Made by a program: the position numbers and the translations under genes | Shown: one piece after another, positions 8,834 through 16,153 of the stretch | Layout of the letters: each line of letters starts with the position of its first letter | Position numbering within the stretch: position 1 is the stretch's first letter | Source: Ignavibacteriaceae bacterium | GTDB taxonomy: Bacteria > Bacteroidota > Ignavibacteria > Ignavibacteriales > Ignavibacteriaceae | Length of the DNA stretch: 20,296 nt | Direction: 5' to 3' | Assembly (NCBI GenBank): GCA_023231105.1 | Contig: JALNWB010000061.1 | Span: 1 to 20,296, forward strand | Notes under the pieces: generated by a model | Databases searched by the model: none | Told to the model about the DNA's origin: nothing | The model's input: only the letters and a program-made list of their open reading frames with translations

Positions 8834-9278
8834 GATAATATTTGCAGTTCTTTCCTTTTTTGCACCGGGCAAAAATATTAAATGAATAACTTGAAGGAAG
8901 AAAATCTAAATCCTGGCAAACCTGCTGCTCAATTTTATCCAGACCTTTGGAAGTGAATTCAAGGATTCTTCCGCACTCGATGCAAATGAGATGATCGTGC
9001 ATTTGTTTTTTGAAATTGCTTTCAAACCGTTTCATGTTATCGCCGAAGTTGCGGGTTGAAATGAGTTCGCACTGCGCTAACAATTCCAGCGTATTATAAA
9101 CTGTTGCGCGCGAGATTCTGGAATTTTTCTTTTTCATTTCGATGAAGAGTTCATCCGCAGAAAAATGTCCGTTATATTCCAAAGCCGCATCGAGGATTTC
9201 GAAGCGTTCGGGGGTTATCCGGTTACTACCGTTTTTTAGAAATTCTCTAAAAATATCGGTTGCATTTTTTATCGCCAA
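8823..9278 (-). CDS. fur: Fur-family metal-responsive repressor
   Basis: This 151-residue dimeric DNA-binding repressor probably senses Fe(II) and controls the feo genes that follow. The winged-helix domain occupies about 1-85, with the recognition helix ISRATVYNTLELL (55-67). His38 in NGHFSADEL matches the inter-domain metal ligand. The dimerisation domain has the signature MHDHLICIECGRILEF (93-108), containing His94, His96, Cys99 and Cys102. A second cysteine pair, Cys139 and Cys145, probably completes a structural zinc site. The start is TTG at 9278, preceded by GAGAAAG; an in-frame TGA lies four codons upstream and there is no earlier ATG. A Fur-type palindrome sits just upstream at 9293-9315, so autoregulation is likely. 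Whether it is Fur, PerR, Zur or Mur in function cannot be read from sequence alone; feoA/feoB downstream favour Fur. Confidence 0.92.
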   Translation of the reverse strand: MAIKNATDIFREFLKNGSNRITPERFEILDAALEYNGHFSADELFIEMKKKNSRISRATVYNTLELLAQCELISTRNFGDNMKRFESNFKKQMHDHLICIECGRILEFTSKGLDKIEQQVCQDLDFLPSSYSFNIFARCKKGKNCKYYHGK

Positions 9279-9292
9279 AGTACTTTCTCATA

Positions 9293-9315
9293 TTATTTAG
9301 ATTTAATCTACATAA
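9293..9315 (-). promoter_or_regulatory. Fur/PerR-type operator upstream of fur-feoAB
   Basis: The core TAGATT-T-AATCTA (9298-9310) is a perfect 6-1-6 palindrome. It extends outwards by four more matching pairs beyond a single mismatch (9297/9311), giving a 23-base site centred on 9304. The AT-rich 7-1-7 geometry resembles Fur and PerR boxes. It lies 15 to 37 bases upstream of the TTG start of fur, where a bound repressor would block initiation. This makes iron-dependent autoregulation of the whole fur-feoA-feoB operon the likely arrangement. Confidence 0.7.
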
Positions 9316-9383
9316 AAATAGAAGATTATTTTTTTAGAAACAAGAAAAAATACTGCTTTCTGAAAAAATTATATTTTCAAAAT

Positions 9384-9412
9384 TGTAGAGAACGGTCGAG
9401 ACCGTTCCGTCG
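9384..9412 (+). repeat. REP-like palindromic unit 1
   Basis: TGTAGA precedes a perfect hairpin with arms GAACGGTC (9390-9397) and GACCGTTC (9400-9407), followed by CGTCG. The unit matches the reverse complement of the one at 9461-9492 position by position around the stem, with compensating changes (GGTC/GACC against GCTC/GAGC). It lies in the gap between fur and the upstream barrel gene. Confidence 0.65.
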
Positions 9413-9460
9413 TTAATTAGTCAAACAGTTTTACAATTCTTAAATATTTTATTTTGTGTA

Positions 9461-9492
9461 TTCATCGGAACGCTCGCGAGCATTCCCTACAG
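9461..9492 (-). repeat. REP-like palindromic unit 2, inverted relative to unit 1
   Basis: The plus strand reads TTCATCGGAAC, then the palindrome GCTCGCGAGC (9472-9481), then ATTCCCTACAG. Read on the minus strand, it aligns with unit 1: TGTAG-R-GAA, stem, GTTCCG. The outer arms GGAA/TTCC extend the stem beyond one C/A mismatch. The two units face each other across about 50 AT-rich bases, like a bacterial interspersed mosaic element. Together they occupy most of the 272-base gap between fur and the barrel gene and may serve as the 3' end of the barrel gene's transcript. Confidence 0.65.
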
Positions 9493-9550
9493 TAGATTTA
9501 AAAGAATTGAATTTTACGCAAAATAATATCTGGAAGAAGATAGTTTGATT

Positions 9551-11557
9551 TTATAATGTAAGTTCAAACTGTAAATGAAAGTTGTTATCCATATTATTAA
9601 AAATTTCTGATGCACCTGTGCTTAACGTTTTTTCTTTTGGTTTTGTGGTTTCTGAATATTTAAATGAGAAGTTCAAACTATTTAGCATTCTAATTTTTAC
9701 CAGAAAATACCATCGAAAACCTTCCCCGTACATTGCCAGGTTGGACATCACACCTGGAAGATCGTTTTCAAACTCGTAAATAGCCGAGTTAAATGAATCG
9801 GTTTTGAAGAAAATAATTCTTCCGTATAACGAAATATTTTGTTGCATTTTATATTTAATATCTTGAAAAAAGAGCCAGCCTTTTTCATGGAAAGAATTCT
9901 TCTTCAACGCATACGAATTATATTCAACCCGGTTCTTTAGTTGAAGATTGGAAGAAACCGAAAACAGTGTTTCAAAACGGAATTGCTGACGATACCTTTC
10001 CGAAAATTCTTTTGTATCCCCTCCGGTTATTACAACATCCTTCTTTTCATTTTTATAGCGGAGTGTTGTTTCAATATTTTTAGTAATTCGGGATGAAAAA
10101 CTTACAAGAATTTCGTTCCCTTTTGATGAAAGTGGAGTTGAACTTGTTCCCGCCGGAAACATAAATTGGTCAAAATAAAAACTGATTTTGCCAAACTGTG
10201 TATTTAAAAGTATTCCGTTGTATAAACCGATTTCATTTTGTAAGTCGTACGGATTTTCCGCAAACGCTCTTCCGTGAAGAGAATAATAATTTCTCGGATA
10301 ACTTCTTACTGAAAAAACATAACTAAAATTTTGTGAAAATGTTTTTTGCAGAGAATGCAGTTGAGCGACAGAAATTCCATTATAGGAAAATTCTCCCGAA
10401 GCGATAAATGAATTTTGTACAAATGAATAAGCCAATGAAGAATGTGAAAACATTTTTCCCTTTGGAGAAGTTGCGCTGCTAGAAGTTTCAACCGGAAGGG
10501 AATAAGTCGAAGAATAATAAAGTCCGCTTACGTGAAGCGAATTAGAGACAGCATAATCAATTCTGCCACCGAGAAATTGTTCTTTGGCTGTATTCTTTTT
10601 TTTGTGTTCAGTCTCCGTGCGATGATATCCATCAATGGGTATTGAAGAAATTACATTTCTCATAGAATCAATACTTGCATCAAAATAATTCTTTGAAGCG
10701 TAAAGAGAAAAATTAAACGGATACAAATCATATTGAACAGCAGCGCCGCGAAAGAAATTATTTTCATCAGTACTTTTGTATGGGATAATATTTTTTCCCC
10801 GCTGTCGTGTAACAAAACCAATATCCGCGGACTTTGATGAGGCGTATGGTGACCAAAGTGCAAGCCCGTGACCAAACTCTATAATATAATCTCCTACAAC
10901 AAGAGAAGAAAAATTACCAAGTTTTTTTGCAGAAAGAGAAAAAGAAGTAAAATCGTTTAAACTCTTTTCTCCAGCATCTTTTTCAGTGAGTATAGAAAGT
11001 TGATAAGTATTGTTAAATTCAAATATTCCACGGTTATAAAATTTAATTTTGTTTCCTTGATATTTATTATCAAGAAATCCGGCGCGCGGTTGAAGATCAC
11101 TAATGATGCGGCTCCGGTATTCAAAATTAAAATTGCGCGAAAAAGAAATAGATGGAGCATATCGCTGTTCTTCCATGAAAGAAGATTGTTCAGCAAAAAC
11201 AAACGGAAGAAGTTTTCTTACTTTTTCAGAGTTAAGATTTTCAACTGAAAATAATTCGGAGGAAGAAATGAACATTCCGTATTTCTTTCTATGTTCGATA
11301 ATCAATGCTGCATCAGGCAAATCCAATATTGGAATTTGCAAAAGTTCTTCTGCTGTGCAAGTATTTAGATTTATTGGATGCTTGGTCAGATTTTCAAATT
11401 CATCATAAAGAAAATTGTCATCGGATTCATCAGTCGTTTCTTCAAGAACATTTTCTAATGTTTCTTCGATATCGATTGATGAAGTATCGGTTTGGGCTTG
11501 CGAGAAAGTGAAATATGAAAAGATCAATATGAGAACCGGGAGAAAATATTTTTTCAT
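9551..11557 (-). CDS. Outer-membrane barrel protein with N-terminal helix-hairpin-helix pair
   Basis: This 668-residue protein has a signal peptide (1-21), an acidic linker (about 22-57), a ComEA-like tandem helix-hairpin-helix region (61-120, INLNTCTAEELLQIP ... VENLNSEKVRKLLPFVF) and a long C-terminal part. The C-terminal part is rich in alternating aromatic/polar strands (for example IDYAVSNSLHVSGLYYSS, NISLYGRIIFF) and ends FHLQFELTL, as outer-membrane barrels do. Proteins of this general make-up are widespread in Bacteroidota and often carry only a 'helix-hairpin-helix' label. In ordinary ComEA domains each hairpin has a glycine-rich loop (PGIG); here the matching positions read PILDLP and VENLN. 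DNA binding by the usual backbone contact is therefore doubtful. It follows the PorV/PorQ-like gene by 6 bases, suggesting one operon and perhaps one complex. The specific function is unknown. Confidence 0.8.
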   Translation of the reverse strand: MKKYFLPVLILIFSYFTFSQAQTDTSSIDIEETLENVLEETTDESDDNFLYDEFENLTKHPINLNTCTAEELLQIPILDLPDAALIIEHRKKYGMFISSSELFSVENLNSEKVRKLLPFVFAEQSSFMEEQRYAPSISFSRNFNFEYRSRIISDLQPRAGFLDNKYQGNKIKFYNRGIFEFNNTYQLSILTEKDAGEKSLNDFTSFSLSAKKLGNFSSLVVGDYIIEFGHGLALWSPYASSKSADIGFVTRQRGKNIIPYKSTDENNFFRGAAVQYDLYPFNFSLYASKNYFDASIDSMRNVISSIPIDGYHRTETEHKKKNTAKEQFLGGRIDYAVSNSLHVSGLYYSSTYSLPVETSSSATSPKGKMFSHSSLAYSFVQNSFIASGEFSYNGISVAQLHSLQKTFSQNFSYVFSVRSYPRNYYSLHGRAFAENPYDLQNEIGLYNGILLNTQFGKISFYFDQFMFPAGTSSTPLSSKGNEILVSFSSRITKNIETTLRYKNEKKDVVITGGDTKEFSERYRQQFRFETLFSVSSNLQLKNRVEYNSYALKKNSFHEKGWLFFQDIKYKMQQNISLYGRIIFFKTDSFNSAIYEFENDLPGVMSNLAMYGEGFRWYFLVKIRMLNSLNFSFKYSETTKPKEKTLSTGASEIFNNMDNNFHLQFELTL

Positions 11558-11563
11558 TACAAT

Positions 11564-12421
11564 TTATAATCCTAAATACTTTCTGATTTTAGCTGTCCGG
11601 TTTTCCAATGTTTCTAATCCAAACAAAACAGAAAACTGGTGAGTTAACCCAAGTTCTTGATGAGTAAAAATTGCATAATCAATTTCAAATTGTGAGTAAT
11701 GAATGCCGAAACCGGCGCTGTATTTAGAAGGTTCGTTTGCAAATCCGCTCCTAAGAGAAAAATAATCATTCAAGTCGTAGTTAATTCCGCATTGTAATGA
11801 GGGGTTAAAACCGACTTCACTTTCCAAAGAAAAATTTAAACTTACATTCCGTAAAACATCGTAGCTTATACCGGATCTATAAATTGTTGGGATTTGGTTT
11901 TTCTCTTTTCCCCAGGTTGCTTTGTTCAAGTTTTCAGCGATAAATGCAAAGCGGAAATCCGGCGAGAGGTAATAAAGCGCACCGAGAGAAAACGCGAGTG
12001 CATTGTCCTCACCATAGTTTCTAATTGAAAGATGATTGAGAGAAAGTGAGACACCGTAAAAGAAATTCTTTGCATATCGGTTGGCGTAAGTGAGAATGAA
12101 TTTATTTTCTTTGTATAATTCAAAACCGTAAGTTGATAAGCCGAGACCGAAGGAACCATATTCCGTAGGAATTGAAGCGGCAAAAAAAGCATTGGAGAGT
12201 TCTTTTACTCCAAACGGAGAAGGGGAATAAAACACGCCGGTTTCAATCCAATTCATTTGTGCAAGGCCGGAAGGATTTGTGAAAAGAGAAAAAGCATCGT
12301 TGCTTAAGGCTACATCTGCACTGGCAAGTGAAATTGATTTCGCCCCGGGATTTTGTTGCGCGAAAATTTCTGTAAAGCATATCAGAAAAAGAAATAGTAT
12401 TGAAAAATTCCTAAGTCTCAT
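11564..12421 (-). CDS. PorV/PorQ-like outer-membrane beta-barrel protein
   Basis: This 285-residue protein begins with a signal peptide (MRLRNFSILFLFLICFTEIFAQQ). The segment GAKSISLASADVALSNDAFSLFTNPSGLA follows the start of the PorV/PorQ family: a small-residue strand, then 'NPAGLA'-type wording. The rest is FadL-like barrel strands with alternating aromatic residues (YGSFGLGLSTYGFEL, FFYGVSLSLNHLSI, FRFAFIAENLN, YSAGFGIHYSQF). PorV shuttles T9SS cargo after transport and PorQ belongs to the attachment complex. Ignavibacteria carry many paralogues of this fold, so neither specific role is assigned. The ribosome site AAGAAGAG precedes the ATG. It is the first gene of a pair with the helix-hairpin-helix barrel protein and lies downstream of two T9SS cargo genes, beyond a repeat-bearing gap. 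Confidence 0.8.
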   Translation of the reverse strand: MRLRNFSILFLFLICFTEIFAQQNPGAKSISLASADVALSNDAFSLFTNPSGLAQMNWIETGVFYSPSPFGVKELSNAFFAASIPTEYGSFGLGLSTYGFELYKENKFILTYANRYAKNFFYGVSLSLNHLSIRNYGEDNALAFSLGALYYLSPDFRFAFIAENLNKATWGKEKNQIPTIYRSGISYDVLRNVSLNFSLESEVGFNPSLQCGINYDLNDYFSLRSGFANEPSKYSAGFGIHYSQFEIDYAIFTHQELGLTHQFSVLFGLETLENRTAKIRKYLGL

Positions 12422-12563
12422 AAAAACTTTTTTCTCTTCTTATTTTGTGGCCAAGGAATGATCCTTGACAGCCGAGAAAACCTCCAATTAATTGGATTTT
12501 GTGGTATTGTTTTTTATCCCGCCTTTTGGTTACCACCTCCCCGAAAGACAGTAAATGGTTTTG

Positions 12564-12633
12564 ACCTCTCCCTTAGTCCCTCTCCTTGGGCTTGTCCGCC
12601 TTTGGCGGAAAGGAGAGGGAAACAGGGTGAGGT
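12564..12633. repeat. Nested imperfect palindrome (dispersed-repeat-like) in an intergenic gap
   Basis: Three levels of pairing share one centre. The inner hairpin is TCCGCC-TTT-GGCGGA (12595-12609). The middle arms are CCCTCTCCTT (12578-12587) and AAGGAGAGGG (12610-12619). The outer arms are ACCTCTCCCT (from 12564) and AGGGTGAGGT (to 12633) with one mismatch. The left side has 7 unpaired bases (GGGCTTG) between the middle and inner stems, as if a smaller palindrome had been inserted into a larger one. The GC content is well above the surroundings. It ends 6 bases from the subtilase stop codon, so it may also act as that gene's transcription end. The same 217-base gap holds CAAGGA/TCCTTG (12452-12467) and the 14-base palindrome TCCAATTAATTGGA (12483-12496). 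Confidence 0.7.
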
Positions 12634-12638
12634 TGTTT

Positions 12639-15600
12639 TTACTTCATCAAAATCATTTTCTTCACTTCACGGAAATTTTTACTTCCGTCTATTGCACTTG
12701 CTTGAATTGTATAGAAATATATTCCACTGCTTAATCCGTTTGTGTTGAAGTTTACTTCATAGTAACCGGCATTTTTTTGTTCGTTAAGCAAATCTTTTAT
12801 TTTTTCGCCGAGAATATTATAGACTTCAATTTTTACTATACTGCTGAGTGGCAAAGCAAATCTTATTAATGTGCTTGGATTAAAAGGATTCGGATAGTTC
12901 TGCATTAGCGCAAATATATCTGGGATGAGCTTTTTATTACCATCTACTGTGCTTACACCATTGGCAACTGCTTCTTTTGATAAATCGCTTTCTTGCAGGT
13001 CGGTGCCAATAACAGAATACAAGTAATGGTATTTTACACCCGATGAAATATTTGTATCGGTATAAACGGTATCCGTAATAACTGATTTATTTATTTTAAT
13101 TTTATTTGTGAATGTAGAATCTGTAATATTTTCATATCTGTACATATTGTAACCAATAACATCAATCTCTTTAGCTGCAAGCCATTCAAGCATAATTTTA
13201 CCCGGATAACTATAAGCATTAAATTCATTAGAAAGCGCCCCCGCTGCTTGAACTACAAATTTGAATCTTGTAAACTCGTCCGGTATTTCGAAATGCTCAT
13301 TGTCTAATGCCTGGGCAACACGAATTGTATTTATTCCGTCTCCGGTTTTCAAAGTAACATTATAATAAGCCGTCCATATAGTGGAATCAGCGTTCCATTG
13401 AGCCGAAGCAGCTACTGCATTTTGTGTAAAAGGTTCTCTTACCCCGAAAGTTAAGAATGGAGCAGTTTTTATCTCCATCGCCCGGTTAAAATAGACATCA
13501 AATTTTACTGTCTCAACTCCCACCGGATCAATGACTTCTTCCTGAGGATTTTTATTATTCACCAAAACTTTCCAGACATGGCCATGAGCATTTACTGACG
13601 GGCGGGCTAGAACCGGAGTAAATTCAGCTAATGGAAGCGTAGCATCAACATTAAAATCATAAAAATTCTTTTTTATATCATCTTCGTTAGTAGTACCCCA
13701 ATAATTATTTGGTAATTTTATCAGTGAAGCATTGCCATATAATAAGAGGAAACGACTTTGATTATCAATTACTGTATTGAAGCTAAAGTTCAGGGAGTCA
13801 CCAGAGTAAAAACTTAAAAACCCATAATAAGAATTATAATTATGGTAAAACAAATTTTCGGAAATTTTGGGATTAGTTCCGTCAAATGTTATTACTGGGT
13901 AATTATTAAAGAAATTACAACGGCTGATTGAAGCATTCTTCCCTTTAAAGACTTGCACAGGATTATTATTTCCAATAAAAGTAAAAATACTGTTATTGAT
14001 ATCGATATTTCCAATATACATATCACCTGAAGCAGAAATAATACTTTTTAAATGGTGATAGTTAATATAACTTATAATGGTGGTATCTGTTAAAATATGA
14101 CTGGAGAATACAAGTCCGCCCCCCAGGTTGGCAACATCGTTACTTGTAATTGTTATAAGACTATCGGGTTTTCCAATCATTTTTAAAAGCCCCCGTATAT
14201 CCAGAGATTTATCGGGATAAAGCTGTATAATTGTGCCCGGCTTTACTTGGAGTGTAACACCTTCAATTACTCTTGTATTATCAGTAATTACATAAATTTT
14301 ATCGGGGGACCAAACCTGATCCTGCGTTATCATCCCTTTTACTTCAAAGATTTTTTGAACTTTTATTTTAAATGGAACGCTTAACAGTTTCTCGCTGCCG
14401 GAAAACACATCACAAGTAAAAGTAATTATGCGGTTATCAACCAGGTTTGGGTTTATGGTTATTTTCCAGGGGTGTAAATCTCCTGATAATTGGGCATAAG
14501 TAGATATTCTACCCAGGTAGGAGATACTATCAATAAATGCAGCGGTGCTTTTATCTTCAAATTCGCTAAAAGATAATTTTGCCCAAACACTATCTGCTGT
14601 TCCCCCCGCATTATTTATGGTAGGATAGATTTCAATTGTTTCACCAACATCTGCAATTCCGTCTCTATCAGCACCCGGCAAAGTGTCAACGATTGTATTT
14701 TTTACAAAATAGAGATCTGGAGATAACTGATAATCCAAAGCGCTCTTAATATTAAGTATCCCACTATTAGAACTTTGAATGAGCTTAGCAAAAATTTCCT
14801 CGTTTGAAATTTGGGGCATGAAACTGCGCATTAAAGCAACTGTTCCCGAAACAATTGGAGCTGCCATTGAGGTGCCGCTTAAAGCTTTGTATCCACCATG
14901 TGGAACTGCACTCCATATCGCAACACCCGGAGCTTCGACTTCGTAATTATGTCCAAATGAATTATTCGCAACAATTGGACCGGAGGGATCGTAATTTGAA
15001 AAACCAGCTAACCCTCCTCCCTGGTTACTTGCCATTACGCCAAGAACAAATGAATAGCAAGCGGGAAACAAAGGTGCATAAGGAATAGGAGGTTCTATAT
15101 TTGATTCATCATTACCTGCAGCAGCCACCAATGTAGCAAAGTGGTATGCATTAGCTAACGCATTTTTTAGTGTTAAAGATTCGCCATAACTTCCCAAACT
15201 CATATTAATAACAGTAGCGCCATGGTTTGCGGCAAAAATAACCCCGGCAGCTACATCGCTCATGTTGCCCTCACCACTGCTTTGCAAAACTTTTACCGGC
15301 ATTATCTTAGCTTTCCATGCTATCCCTGCAATTCCTTTTCCATTATTACTTTCCGCCGCCGCTATACCGGCTACATGCGTACCATGGCTATTGTCGTCCA
15401 TCGGGTCGTTACGGTTGTTTATAAAGTCCCATCCGCGTATATCATCCACAAGTCCGTCATTGTCGTCATCAATACCGTTGCCGGGTATTTCATTTGGGTT
15501 TGTCCATATTTTATTTATCAAATCAGGATGTAGCCAATCAACCCCGGTATCAAGTATAGAAATTATTTGAGTTGTATCTCCTATAGTTATGTCCCATGCG

Positions 15601-16109
15601 GCGGGCGCGTCAACTGCATTTAAATACCATTGATCTCCGTTTTGATACAATGAATCATCAGGCGCTAACATACTATACACAATATAATCCGGCTCGGCAT
15701 AATCAACATTCGCATCAGCTTTTAACAACTCCACAAGTTGTTTTGGATCAATTTCAGAATCGTAGCGTACTTTATAAATTTTATCTAAGTTAGCAACTTC
15801 ATGCTCTTGTCCAAGATGATCCTTAAACATTTTATTTGTAGCCTGTGCGGTTGAATTTTTGAATACTTTTTCATAAGAAATGAATTTGTACTTTGAACTC
15901 AATTCATCAATGGATGTAATACCGGTTAATGCAGACTGATTGCCGGTGCTTTTACCAAGTACATGTGATAATTGACTGCCATCCTTAAACTTTACAATAA
16001 TTGTTTTGGATGCATACTTCGGGTTGTATGGGTCAAGATTATGAATGGGTTGGGCAACTATACCCATTGTTGAGATTAGTATTACAATGATGGTAAAGAT
16101 TTTATTCAT
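12639..16109 (-). CDS. Secreted subtilase (S8) with beta-helix, FnIII-like and T9SS domains
   Basis: This serine protease has 1156 residues from the ATG at 16109. Order of parts: signal peptide (1-20); an inhibitor-type propeptide to about 145 (KTIIVKFKDGSQL ... NVDYAEPDYIVY); the subtilase domain (about 155-450) with Asp187 (ILDTGVD), His242 (NSHGTHVAG), oxyanion Asn333 (AAAGND) and Ser414 (LSGTSMAAP); a linker; a right-handed beta-helix-like region (about 600-780, strings such as ASISRCNFFNN and PKISENLFYHN); a Big-like segment; an FnIII-like module (about 945-1040); and a T9SS sorting domain (1070-1156, QNYPNPFNP). All catalytic residues are present, so it should be active outside the cell. 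A frame start at TTG 16121 is rejected because that TTGGAG is itself the ribosome site. It follows the M23 gene by 44 bases. The last 16 residues are identical to that protein's tail. Confidence 0.95.
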   Translation of the reverse strand: MNKIFTIIVILISTMGIVAQPIHNLDPYNPKYASKTIIVKFKDGSQLSHVLGKSTGNQSALTGITSIDELSSKYKFISYEKVFKNSTAQATNKMFKDHLGQEHEVANLDKIYKVRYDSEIDPKQLVELLKADANVDYAEPDYIVYSMLAPDDSLYQNGDQWYLNAVDAPAAWDITIGDTTQIISILDTGVDWLHPDLINKIWTNPNEIPGNGIDDDNDGLVDDIRGWDFINNRNDPMDDNSHGTHVAGIAAAESNNGKGIAGIAWKAKIMPVKVLQSSGEGNMSDVAAGVIFAANHGATVINMSLGSYGESLTLKNALANAYHFATLVAAAGNDESNIEPPIPYAPLFPACYSFVLGVMASNQGGGLAGFSNYDPSGPIVANNSFGHNYEVEAPGVAIWSAVPHGGYKALSGTSMAAPIVSGTVALMRSFMPQISNEEIFAKLIQSSNSGILNIKSALDYQLSPDLYFVKNTIVDTLPGADRDGIADVGETIEIYPTINNAGGTADSVWAKLSFSEFEDKSTAAFIDSISYLGRISTYAQLSGDLHPWKITINPNLVDNRIITFTCDVFSGSEKLLSVPFKIKVQKIFEVKGMITQDQVWSPDKIYVITDNTRVIEGVTLQVKPGTIIQLYPDKSLDIRGLLKMIGKPDSLITITSNDVANLGGGLVFSSHILTDTTIISYINYHHLKSIISASGDMYIGNIDINNSIFTFIGNNNPVQVFKGKNASISRCNFFNNYPVITFDGTNPKISENLFYHNYNSYYGFLSFYSGDSLNFSFNTVIDNQSRFLLLYGNASLIKLPNNYWGTTNEDDIKKNFYDFNVDATLPLAEFTPVLARPSVNAHGHVWKVLVNNKNPQEEVIDPVGVETVKFDVYFNRAMEIKTAPFLTFGVREPFTQNAVAASAQWNADSTIWTAYYNVTLKTGDGINTIRVAQALDNEHFEIPDEFTRFKFVVQAAGALSNEFNAYSYPGKIMLEWLAAKEIDVIGYNMYRYENITDSTFTNKIKINKSVITDTVYTDTNISSGVKYHYLYSVIGTDLQESDLSKEAVANGVSTVDGNKKLIPDIFALMQNYPNPFNPSTLIRFALPLSSIVKIEVYNILGEKIKDLLNEQKNAGYYEVNFNTNGLSSGIYFYTIQASAIDGSKNFREVKKMILMK
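12643..12691 (-). repeat. 49-base direct repeat, copy 1 (3' end of subtilase gene)
   Basis: This stretch is identical, base for base, to 16158-16206 at the 3' end of the M23 gene, and similarity continues with scattered changes for about 30 more bases. It encodes the last residues of the T9SS tail (DGSKNFREVKKMILM). Identity at synonymous positions shows shared recent DNA ancestry, not just protein constraint. Confidence 0.9.
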
Positions 16110-16115
16110 GATTAA

Positions 16116-16119
16116 CTCC
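16116..16119 (-). promoter_or_regulatory. Ribosome binding site that sets the subtilase start
   Basis: GGAG on the minus strand lies 6 bases before the ATG at 16109. Because it overlaps the upstream in-frame TTG (16121-16119), that TTG cannot be the start. Confidence 0.7.
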
Positions 16120-16153
16120 AATTATTTTTAAAAAGCAAATAAACCTATCATTT

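Noticed and set aside
8834..8872. Longer FeoA start at TTG 8872
   Set aside because: It would add 13 non-conserved residues and a 50-base overlap with fur; the ATG at 8833 gives the usual length.
9551..11557. Reading the helix-hairpin-helix barrel as a DNA-uptake receptor
   Set aside because: The hairpin glycines are missing and there are no competence genes nearby, so it is kept only as a possibility in the findings.
11000..11642. Several overlapping plus-strand open frames of 68-101 codons
   Set aside because: They are shadows of the minus-strand barrel genes and have no family features or ribosome sites.
16110..16121. Longer subtilase start at TTG 16121
   Set aside because: The TTG is part of the TTGGAG ribosome site for the ATG at 16109.
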